DNA of 64,000 bases, taken from contig JAFZSL010000026.1 of NCBI GenBank assembly GCA_017619375.1, forward strand, positions 62,001 through 126,000, given 5' to 3'. Made by a program: the position numbers and the translations under genes. Source of the stretch: Prevotella sp. GTDB taxonomy: Bacteria > Bacteroidota > Bacteroidia > Bacteroidales > Bacteroidaceae. Positions 55,055-62,394 of this stretch are shown piece by piece. The notes beneath the pieces are model-generated. The model ran no database searches, was not told the DNA's origin, and saw only the letters and a list, made by a program, of their open reading frames with translations. Each line of letters opens with the position of its first letter. Within the stretch, counting starts at the first letter, position 1.

Positions 55055-55130
55055 TGGTTGCGGAGGCAGGACTCGAACATGCGACCTCCAGGTTATGAGC
55101 CTGGCGAGCTACCAACTGCTCCACTCCGCG
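55055..55130 (-). tRNA. Initiator tRNA-Met (CAU)
   Basis: A 76-nt tRNA with encoded CCA end. The anticodon loop is CTCATAA (anticodon CAT). The C1-A72 mismatch at the end of the acceptor stem and the A11-U24 pair in the D stem are marks of the initiator tRNA. Two oddities: position 52 is U facing C62, a mismatch in the T stem, and the third anticodon-stem pair is A29-U41 where many bacterial initiators have G-C. Confidence 0.93.
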
Positions 55131-55150
55131 ATGTTTTCTAATTGCGGGTG

Positions 55151-55182
55151 CAAAGGTAATGCTTTTTTTCTCAACCTCCAAA
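55151..55182 (-). promoter_or_regulatory. Initiator tRNA promoter
   Basis: TTTG (55182-55179), a 20-nt spacer and TACCTTTG (55158-55151) on the minus strand, about 20 nt before the tRNA. Confidence 0.7.
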
Positions 55183-55336
55183 TTTTTTCTCGTTTTTTTC
55201 CTTGGTTGGATAATTATTTGTTATAAATCAAGGAAAATGATGGTGTAAGTAAAGTGATAATTGAACGCTGGAACTTTTTTTGCATCACTTGGCAATAATA
55301 TGAGGAAGCAAAACGTTTTTTTGAAAAACAGATAGT

Positions 55337-56038
55337 ATGAAGAAATTGTTTGTGATGGCTGTCATAGCCATGGTTTTCACGTCGTCAGTGAAAGGTCAGG
55401 AACGGGTAGGCACGTTTTCTTTGATTCCTAAAATCGGAGTTAGCATCGCCAATGTGTCTGGTGACAAGGTTGTCGTTGATGATGTGAAGGTGTTGTCAAT
55501 GGAGGGAAAATACAACGCACGGTTTATTGGCGGGGTGGAGGCGGAATACCAAATGTTGCCAACAACAAGTGTTTCCTTGGGAGTCGCTTATGTGCAACAA
55601 GGTTGCCGTTTCCCTGATTTGGTGACGGGCGACCCCAACGACATATCGGAAGGTCTGAGTAAAATGCGTGACAAGTTGGACTATATCCAATGTCCACTTA
55701 CTGTTAACCAGTATGTGGCAGAAGGACTGGCATTGAAGGCTGGTGTGCAGTTGGGTTTTCTCGTCAAATCCAATTTTTCTTGTAATGTAACACCTATTAC
55801 CCATCATCCCGATGGAGCGAAGGAGTATGGGAAGACAGAGAAAATAGAGATGGACCAGAAGTCCGTCAGGCGTTCCATGGATATCTCCATTCCCATTGGC
55901 CTTTCTTATGAATACCTCAATGTGGTGCTTGACGCTCGTTACCATTTTGGCCTTGCAAGACTGTACAAGGATGATTCATGGCCTACGGAGAAAAACAAGT
56001 TTTTCACCTTCACTGTGGGTTATAAATTCAATTTGTAA
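55337..56038 (+). CDS. Outer-membrane beta-barrel protein (PorT-like fold)
   Basis: A 233-residue exported protein with a signal peptide to about residue 20 (VKGQ). The body matches the Bacteroidetes outer-membrane barrel family: SLIPKIGVSIANVSGD, SVSLGVAYVQQGCRF, LALKAGVQLGFLV, DISIPIGLSYEY and the C-terminal FFTFTVGYKFNL. Likely an eight-stranded barrel in the outer membrane; no transport role is assigned. Single gene; a short hairpin (AGGAGGA/TCCTCCT, 56041-56061) follows. Confidence 0.85.
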   Translation: MKKLFVMAVIAMVFTSSVKGQERVGTFSLIPKIGVSIANVSGDKVVVDDVKVLSMEGKYNARFIGGVEAEYQMLPTTSVSLGVAYVQQGCRFPDLVTGDPNDISEGLSKMRDKLDYIQCPLTVNQYVAEGLALKAGVQLGFLVKSNFSCNVTPITHHPDGAKEYGKTEKIEMDQKSVRRSMDISIPIGLSYEYLNVVLDARYHFGLARLYKDDSWPTEKNKFFTFTVGYKFNL

Positions 56039-56050
56039 CAAGGAGGATTG

Positions 56051-56413
56051 TCATTCCTCCTGATTCCCAAGTTTCCCTGTTCGCAGGAATTTCTCCATGC
56101 AACGCTTTTTCACGTCTGCCTCGATGTCGCTGATGGGGCGATGAGGGTGGGAGAGGGACTTGACAAAAACACAGATGGCGAAAACGACAATGGTTATGGC
56201 GATACTGGCAACCCAACGCAAAATCTCGTGTTGAATGGGAAGGTTCTGAACACAAATGATTCCTGTCACCACGGGGATGCCAAACAGCAACCAGTCGGCA
56301 CCTGATTTCATCTTATAGGATTCCACTACTTCATGGTATTCCCTGTCTTCGTCAAGCACCTTCTGCTTGTTGGCTTGCCACCAATTCTCAAACACTTCGT
56401 TTTTCTCGTCCAT
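56051..56413 (-). CDS. Small membrane protein, two predicted helices, 120 aa
   Basis: No family recognised. A charged N-terminal half (KQKVLDEDREYHEVVESYK) is followed by two transmembrane helices (WLLFGIPVVTGIICV and ASIAITIVVFAICVF) and a short basic tail. It starts 30 bp after hemW and is probably co-transcribed with it. Confidence 0.7.
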   Translation of the reverse strand: MDEKNEVFENWWQANKQKVLDEDREYHEVVESYKMKSGADWLLFGIPVVTGIICVQNLPIQHEILRWVASIAITIVVFAICVFVKSLSHPHRPISDIEADVKKRCMEKFLRTGKLGNQEE

Positions 56414-56443
56414 ACTATATCTTGAAAAGTAATTAGTTTTAAG

Positions 56444-57562
56444 TCATACTCGAACCAAATCGCTCATCACCATGTCGCTCAAGGCAATACCTTTCATGGT
56501 GAAATGAAGAAATCCATGGTCCACCACCAATCGTCGTGCTTCGATGTGGGGGCGGGCGTTTTCCAACATGTCATTCAAAAAAGACATGCCAAACTTCCTT
56601 TCTACAACCGACAATGAGATTCCCTCTCTTGTTCGCAATGCGGTAGTTATCATATCGTTGTAACGCTCGTTCAAGGTCAAATCCTCTTTTTCTGCAAGTA
56701 GGGTGCCTTGGGCGATGGCATTCACATACCGCCTCATGTCCGCCACGTTGGCTTGCCTGACATGGCCATCGTATGAATGTGCAGCCGCACCGATTCCTAA
56801 GTATGGTGTGCCGTCCCAATAGCTGCTGTTGTGGCGAGACCGGAAACCCGGCAAAGCGAAATTGCTAATCTCATAATGCTCATAACCGGCTTTTGACATG
56901 GCCTCCACCAACATCTCGTACATGGAGAGGTAGTTCTCTTCATCCACCTCGGCCACCATTCCTTCCTGTAACAAACGATAGAGCGGGGTGCCTTCTTCGT
57001 ACATCAGGCTGTAGGCGGAAAGATGTTCCATTCCGAGAGCAAGGGCGGATTCGATGTCGCTACGCCAATCATCAAGTGTCTCACCAGGCAAGCCAAACAT
57101 CAAGTCGACACTGATATTGGAGAATCCTGCACGGCGCAAGGAGTCAAAAGCGCTGATTGCCTGCTGGCTGTCATGCCGACGGTTGAGAAAGCGAAGAAGG
57201 TCGTCCGAGAAGGTCTGGATGCCCATGCTTACTCTGTTGACACCCATATCCTTCAACACACGGGCATACTCAACTGTCACATCGTCGGGATTGCACTCCA
57301 TGGTCACTTCCGCTTCAGGGTCGATGTCATACACCTCTCGTATGGTGGTGAACAACTGTTGCAGCATTGATGGCTCCAACAGGGATGGAGTGCCTCCACC
57401 CAGGTAAATCGTCCCCAAGGAATCACCCCCACGCATACGCATCTCGCCACACAAGGCATCCACGTATGAATTGCGACACTCCAAGGCTGTCGTGGAATAG
57501 AAACCACAGTACGAGCAACGTCGCAAGCAAAATGGAATATGTACATATAGGCCTGCCACCAT
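56444..57562 (-). CDS. hemW: HemW-like radical SAM protein
   Basis: A 372-residue radical SAM protein of the HemW (formerly coproporphyrinogen oxidase-like) group. Opens AGLYVHIPFCLRRCSYC with the CxxxCxxC cluster site, then a GGGTPSLL SAM-binding region, MECNPDD and RVSMGIQTF, and a C-terminal HemW domain. HemW members usually act as haem chaperones rather than oxidases. The ATG at 57562 begins directly at the conserved HIPFC, and no earlier start is believable because a -7 promoter box lies 2 nt upstream. The real transcript therefore has almost no 5' leader. Confidence 0.9.
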   Translation of the reverse strand: MVAGLYVHIPFCLRRCSYCGFYSTTALECRNSYVDALCGEMRMRGGDSLGTIYLGGGTPSLLEPSMLQQLFTTIREVYDIDPEAEVTMECNPDDVTVEYARVLKDMGVNRVSMGIQTFSDDLLRFLNRRHDSQQAISAFDSLRRAGFSNISVDLMFGLPGETLDDWRSDIESALALGMEHLSAYSLMYEEGTPLYRLLQEGMVAEVDEENYLSMYEMLVEAMSKAGYEHYEISNFALPGFRSRHNSSYWDGTPYLGIGAAAHSYDGHVRQANVADMRRYVNAIAQGTLLAEKEDLTLNERYNDMITTALRTREGISLSVVERKFGMSFLNDMLENARPHIEARRLVVDHGFLHFTMKGIALSDMVMSDLVRV

Positions 57563-57563
57563 G

Positions 57564-57571
57564 CAAAGGTA
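57564..57571 (-). promoter_or_regulatory. hemW -7 box touching the start codon
   Basis: TACCTTTG on the minus strand ends one base before the ATG (TACCTTTGC-ATG). A CTTG lies 20 nt upstream in the -33 position. Transcription from here would begin at or inside the start region. Confidence 0.55.
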
Positions 57572-57685
57572 AGATTTTATTGATATATTGACAAGAAAAA
57601 ACACAAAATACAAGCCAACGCATCCACCTTTTTTATTGGATAATCCATAAATGTTTTTAAAGAAATGCAGTTTTAGGGGAAATAT

Positions 57686-57717
57686 TTTGGCTGTTCTTTA
57701 AAAAATGAGTACTTTTA
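57686..57717 (+). promoter_or_regulatory. EF-G2 gene promoter
   Basis: TTTG at 57686-57689, a 20-nt spacer and TACTTTTA at 57710-57717, one base off consensus. The leader is about 50 nt. Confidence 0.55.
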
Positions 57718-57771
57718 CACCTCAAATTTGAAAATGAGAATATTTTCACTTAATATCTACCAATAACATTT

Positions 57772-59931
57772 ATGAAAGTCTATCAGACAAACGAAATCAG
57801 AAACATCGCACTCATTGGCAGTGCGGGTAGCGGCAAGACTACTCTTGCCGAGGCCATGCTTTATGAAGCAGGCATTATCAAACGTCGTGGTACCGTAGAG
57901 GCCAAGAACACCGTAAGTGACTATTTCCCTGTGGAGCAGGAATATGGATACTCCGTGTTCCCCACCGTTTTCCAATTGGAATGGAATAACAAGAAGTTGA
58001 ACTTCATCGACTGTCCTGGTTCCGATGACTTCGTGGGTGGTGCCATCACCGCTCTCAACGTCACCGACCAAGCCGTCATCGTCGTCAACGGCCAGTATGG
58101 TCCCGAAGTGGGAACGATGAACAGTTTCAGGGTGACAGAGAAAATCGGCAAACCCGTGATTTTCCTGATCAACCAACTCGATCGCGAGCATTGCGATTTT
58201 GAAACTGTGATGAACAACATGCGCGAGACTTTTGGTAGCAAATGTGTCGAAGTGCAATATCCCATAGCCACTGGTCCTAACTTCAACTCAGTCATCGACG
58301 TATTGTTGATGAAGAAATACTCATGGAAGCCCGAAGGCGGAGCGCCAATCATCGAGGACATTCCTGCAGAGGAAATGGACAAGGCTGAAGAGTTGCATGC
58401 TGCTCTGATTGAAGCAGCCGCCGAGAATGACGAAACCCTTATGGAGAAATTCTTCGAAGAGGAGAGCCTTTCCGAGGATGAAATCCGTGAAGGTATTCGC
58501 AAAGGCCTCATCGCACGCAGCATGTTCCCCGTTTTCTGTGTTTGCTCCAGCAAAGACATGGGCGTTCGCAGGTTGATGGAATTCCTGGGCAACGTGGTGC
58601 CTGTGCCCACCGACATGCCAAAAGTGGCTGATACCAATGGAAACGAAATCGACATCGACAGCAATGGTCCTGAGAGACTTTTCTTCTTCAAGACAGGTAT
58701 GGAACCCCATATTGGAGAGGTGAGTTATTTCAAGGTGATGAGCGGAACTGTGAAACAAGGTGACGACCTCAACAATGCCGATCGTGGTTCCAAGGAGCGC
58801 ATGGGACAGATTTTCGCTTGCGCCGGGTCCAACCGTTTCCCCGTAGATGAGTTGAAGGCAGGAGACCTTGGATGCACCGTGAAACTCAAGGATGTGAAGA
58901 CAGGAAACACCCTCAACGCCAAGGATGTGGATTCCCGCTTCGATTTCATCAAATACCCCAACTCCAAGTATTCTCGCGCCATCAAGGCTGCCAACGAGAG
59001 CGATACTGAGAAATTGATGGCTGCTGTTCTTAAGATGAGGCAGGAAGATCCCACATGGGTGGTGGAGCAAAGCAAGGAACTCAAGCAAATCCTCATTCAT
59101 GGACAAGGTGAATTCCACCTCCGCACACTCAAGTGGAGATTGGAGAACAACGAGAAAATCGCTGTCATTTACGAAGAGCCGAAAATTCCTTATCGTGAGA
59201 CCATCACCAAGGTGAACCGTGCTGATTATCGCCATAAGAAGCAATCAGGTGGTGCCGGACAATTCGGTGAGGTACACCTCATTGTTGAGCCTTATACCGA
59301 AGGCATGCCCGACCCGGTGGTCTACAAATTTGGAGGACAGGAGTTCAAGATGAACATCAAGAGCCGTGAGGAAATCGACCTCGAATGGGGTGGAAAACTC
59401 GTCTTCCTCAATTCCGTGGTGGGTGGTGCCATCGACCTCCGTTTCATGCCTGCAATCCTCAAAGGCATCATGGAACGCATGGAACAAGGACCTCTTACAG
59501 GAAGTTATGCTCGCGACGTGCGCGTCATTGTTTACGATGGCAAGATGCACTCTGTGGACTCCAACGAACTTTCCTTCATGCTTGCAGCAAGAAACGCTTT
59601 CTCCAAGGCTTTCAAAGATGCAGGACCAAAGGTGTTGGAACCCATCTACGACCTCGAAGTGCTCGTGCCTGCCGACTATATGGGCGACGTGATGGGCGAC
59701 CTGCAAGGACGTCGCGCCATCATCATGGGAATGGACAGCGAGGCTGGATACCAGAAGTTGAATGCCAAGATACCTCTCAAGGAGTTGGCCAACTACAGCA
59801 TCGCGTTGAGTTCAATTACTGGCGGACGTGCTTCTTTCACGACCTCGTTCTCCAGCTACGAATTGGTGCCCAACGACATCCAGCAAGAACTCATCAAGCA
59901 GCATGAGGCTGAACTTGCTGAAGAAGATTGA
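57772..59931 (+). CDS. Elongation factor G2 (second EF-G of Bacteroides type)
   Basis: A 719-residue translational GTPase-like protein with EF-G domain order: G domain, domain II, III, IV and V. It departs from housekeeping EF-G at the GTPase site: P-loop GSAGSGKT (16-23) is present, but the switch II DTPGH motif is DCPGS (80-84), with Ser84 in place of the catalytic histidine, and NKxD is NQLD (134-137). In Bacteroides thetaiotaomicron the EF-G2 paralogue supports translocation without GTP hydrolysis during carbon starvation; this protein matches that group in length and in lacking the histidine. No elongation-factor operon genes flank it. Confidence 0.9.
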   Translation: MKVYQTNEIRNIALIGSAGSGKTTLAEAMLYEAGIIKRRGTVEAKNTVSDYFPVEQEYGYSVFPTVFQLEWNNKKLNFIDCPGSDDFVGGAITALNVTDQAVIVVNGQYGPEVGTMNSFRVTEKIGKPVIFLINQLDREHCDFETVMNNMRETFGSKCVEVQYPIATGPNFNSVIDVLLMKKYSWKPEGGAPIIEDIPAEEMDKAEELHAALIEAAAENDETLMEKFFEEESLSEDEIREGIRKGLIARSMFPVFCVCSSKDMGVRRLMEFLGNVVPVPTDMPKVADTNGNEIDIDSNGPERLFFFKTGMEPHIGEVSYFKVMSGTVKQGDDLNNADRGSKERMGQIFACAGSNRFPVDELKAGDLGCTVKLKDVKTGNTLNAKDVDSRFDFIKYPNSKYSRAIKAANESDTEKLMAAVLKMRQEDPTWVVEQSKELKQILIHGQGEFHLRTLKWRLENNEKIAVIYEEPKIPYRETITKVNRADYRHKKQSGGAGQFGEVHLIVEPYTEGMPDPVVYKFGGQEFKMNIKSREEIDLEWGGKLVFLNSVVGGAIDLRFMPAILKGIMERMEQGPLTGSYARDVRVIVYDGKMHSVDSNELSFMLAARNAFSKAFKDAGPKVLEPIYDLEVLVPADYMGDVMGDLQGRRAIIMGMDSEAGYQKLNAKIPLKELANYSIALSSITGGRASFTTSFSSYELVPNDIQQELIKQHEAELAEED

Positions 59932-59958
59932 TGTTATCCATACCTTATTTATTTTATG

Positions 59959-59987
59959 GGGGGCGTCTTGATACGCCCCCTTTTTTA
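59959..59987 (+). terminator. EF-G2 gene terminator
   Basis: GGGGGCGT pairs with ACGCCCCC around a six-base loop, followed by six T. Confidence 0.88.
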
Positions 59988-60121
59988 TTGTTTGCAAATT
60001 TCAACACATGATTCATCGTTGCAATGGTTGAAGGATTCCATACTCTCGTTTGACATTCTCTTGACATTGCCTTTCGTCGAAAAGTTTCTTCATATTCGAA
60101 TAGAAAAAAGGCTGGTTCTGT

Positions 60122-60152
60122 TTTGCTCTCCGACTGTTTTTTCGTATCTTTG
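60122..60152 (+). promoter_or_regulatory. dnaB promoter
   Basis: TTTG at 60122-60125, a 19-nt spacer and TATCTTTG at 60145-60152: full consensus, 30 nt from the ATG. Confidence 0.7.
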
Positions 60153-60181
60153 CCATCCCTTATCATTCAAAACATACAATC

Positions 60182-61690
60182 ATGCCTAATAACAACAATA
60201 ATGGCGGCCGAAAGCAAGTTGCCAACAAGACGACGGCTTTTGACCCTGGACTTGGCCACTTGCCACCACAATCTGCAGAAACGGAAAGACTTGTCCTTGG
60301 AGCGCTGATGGTGGATAAGGACGCTTTTACAGTTGTCAGCGAAATCCTCAAGCCTGAAACATTCTACGAGCCACGCAACCAGAAGGTGTTTGCCGCTATC
60401 CAAACACTCAGTGTCAACGAGCATCCTGTAGACCTCATCACAGTCACAGAACAACTCAAAAGAGATGGGACATTGGAAGAAGCGGGAGGCCAAATGTATA
60501 TCTACGACCTCACTGCACATGTGGCTTCTTCGGCACATGTGGAATATCACGCCAGAATCCTGGCACAGAAATACCTTGCCCGTGAACTCATTTCCTATGC
60601 CAGCCTCATAGAAACCGCTGCTTTCGATGAAAGCAATGACATCGAATTGGTGATGCAAGAGGCGGAGGGCAAACTTTTCCAACTCTCACAAACCAACATG
60701 CGTCAGGACTACGTCCAAATTGACCCCATCGTGAAAAACGCCCTTGACATCATGCAGAGGGCGGCAGCCAACACAGGAGGGTTGACGGGTATCACCAGTG
60801 GATATGCCAAACTTGACGACATGACTTCTGGATGGCAGAAAAGCGACTTGATTATCCTTGCAGGAAGGCCTGCCATGGGAAAAACATCCTTCGCACTTTC
60901 CATTGCCAAGAACATTGCAGTGGACAACAAGATTCCTACCGCATTCTTCTCCTTGGAAATGAGCAATTTGCAATTGGTCAATCGACTGATTTCCAACACT
61001 TGCGAAATAGACAGCAAAAAGGTCATGAATGGCCAATTGGATGATGCAGAGTGGAGACGACTCGACAAGAACATCAGGAAACTGGAGGGTGTGCCGCTTT
61101 ACCTCGACGACACCCCGGGACTCTCTATCTTCGAGTTGAGGACGAAAGCGAGAAGGCTCGCCAGGGAGAAGAACGTGAAAATCATCATGATTGATTATCT
61201 TCAACTGATGAACGCCAGCGGGATGCGCTTCGGTAGCCGTCAAGAAGAAGTTTCCACCATCAGCCGTTCGCTGAAATCCCTTGCCAAGGAACTCGACATT
61301 CCAATCATCGCATTGTCACAGCTTAACAGGTCTGTCGAACAACGTGACAGCGACGGGGGGAAGAGACCCCAGCTCAGCGACTTGAGAGAATCAGGTGCCA
61401 TTGAACAAGATGCCGACATGGTGTTGTTCGTCCATCGTCCGGAGTATTATCACATCTACCACGACGAGAATGGCAACGACCTCAGGGGGATGGCGCAAAT
61501 CATCATAGCCAAACACAGGAAAGGTGCTGTCGGTGACGTGTTGTTGCATTTCAGAGGGCAATACACCCGTTTCGACAATCCGGAAGACGCATACATCCCA
61601 CCTACAGCAGGAGGGGAAATCATAGGGTCGAGAATGAACAGCCTGCCTGACCCGTTAGGTCCGCCTCCACCACCAGAGACTCCTTTCTGA
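60182..61690 (+). CDS. dnaB: Replicative DNA helicase
   Basis: Hexameric 5'-3' helicase of the replication fork. The 502-residue protein has an N-terminal helical domain (LPPQSAETERLVLGALM at about 28-44) and a RecA-type C-terminal motor with Walker A GRPAMGKT at 228-235, Walker B IIMIDYLQLM and the DnaB signature LSQLNRSVEQR followed by DLRESGAIEQDAD. A Pro/Gly-rich tail (GPPPPPE) ends the protein. An SGNH hydrolase gene follows 32 bp downstream, perhaps by read-through. Confidence 0.96.
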   Translation: MPNNNNNGGRKQVANKTTAFDPGLGHLPPQSAETERLVLGALMVDKDAFTVVSEILKPETFYEPRNQKVFAAIQTLSVNEHPVDLITVTEQLKRDGTLEEAGGQMYIYDLTAHVASSAHVEYHARILAQKYLARELISYASLIETAAFDESNDIELVMQEAEGKLFQLSQTNMRQDYVQIDPIVKNALDIMQRAAANTGGLTGITSGYAKLDDMTSGWQKSDLIILAGRPAMGKTSFALSIAKNIAVDNKIPTAFFSLEMSNLQLVNRLISNTCEIDSKKVMNGQLDDAEWRRLDKNIRKLEGVPLYLDDTPGLSIFELRTKARRLAREKNVKIIMIDYLQLMNASGMRFGSRQEEVSTISRSLKSLAKELDIPIIALSQLNRSVEQRDSDGGKRPQLSDLRESGAIEQDADMVLFVHRPEYYHIYHDENGNDLRGMAQIIIAKHRKGAVGDVLLHFRGQYTRFDNPEDAYIPPTAGGEIIGSRMNSLPDPLGPPPPPETPF

Positions 61691-61721
61691 AAATCATCTC
61701 CAAACAATAACACTCACAATC

Positions 61722-62393
61722 ATGAAACATTCATTCATCATCGCACTCCTCGCACTCTTTGCAACAAGCGCATGTGCACAAAGACCCTCCATCTCGGTAT
61801 TGGGTGACTCTTATTCCACTTTCGAGGGCTATGTAACACCTTCCACCAATGAGATGTGGTATTACGAAGAGAGCGGCGACCGGACCGATGTTGACGATGT
61901 GACACAAACATGGTGGTGGCAAGTAGCCAAGCAAGGGGGCTACCGCCTCTGCGTCAACAATTCATACAGTGGAAGCACCGTGGGATATCTCGGATATGAT
62001 GGGAACGACTATGCGGACCGCTCTTTCCTCACAAGAATGGACAACATTGGCAATCCTGACATCATCCTCATCTTTGGAGCCACAAATGATAGTTGGGCAG
62101 GAGAGCCCGTGGGCGAATACAAATATGCGAATTGGAAAAAAGGGGATTTCTATACCTTCAGACCTGCAATGGCCTATATGTTGCACCATGTCACGTGCCG
62201 GTATCCCAATGTGAAGGTATATTTCATTCTCAATTCTGAGTTGCGTGAAGACATCACAGAGTCATGCAAGGTCATCTGCCAGCACTATGACGTGACGTGC
62301 ATCGCACTTCACGACATCCATAAAATCAATGGTCACCCCTCGAAGAAAGGCATGCAAGCCATTGCGAACCAGGTGCTGGAAGCAATGAAGTAA
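61722..62393 (+). CDS. SGNH/GDSL hydrolase, exported
   Basis: A 223-residue exported esterase or lipase-like protein. The signal region ends TSACAQ, which could be read either as a lipobox (TSAC) or a signal-peptidase-I site (CAQ). Block I is VLGDSYSTFEG with catalytic Ser30; a middle GATNDSW holds the Asn of block III; the likely Asp/His pair lies in DIHKINGHPS near the end. Related Bacteroidetes enzymes deacylate glycans. It runs convergently up to the ABC-F gene with a one-base gap. Confidence 0.82.
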   Translation: MKHSFIIALLALFATSACAQRPSISVLGDSYSTFEGYVTPSTNEMWYYEESGDRTDVDDVTQTWWWQVAKQGGYRLCVNNSYSGSTVGYLGYDGNDYADRSFLTRMDNIGNPDIILIFGATNDSWAGEPVGEYKYANWKKGDFYTFRPAMAYMLHHVTCRYPNVKVYFILNSELREDITESCKVICQHYDVTCIALHDIHKINGHPSKKGMQAIANQVLEAMK

Positions 62394-62394
62394 G

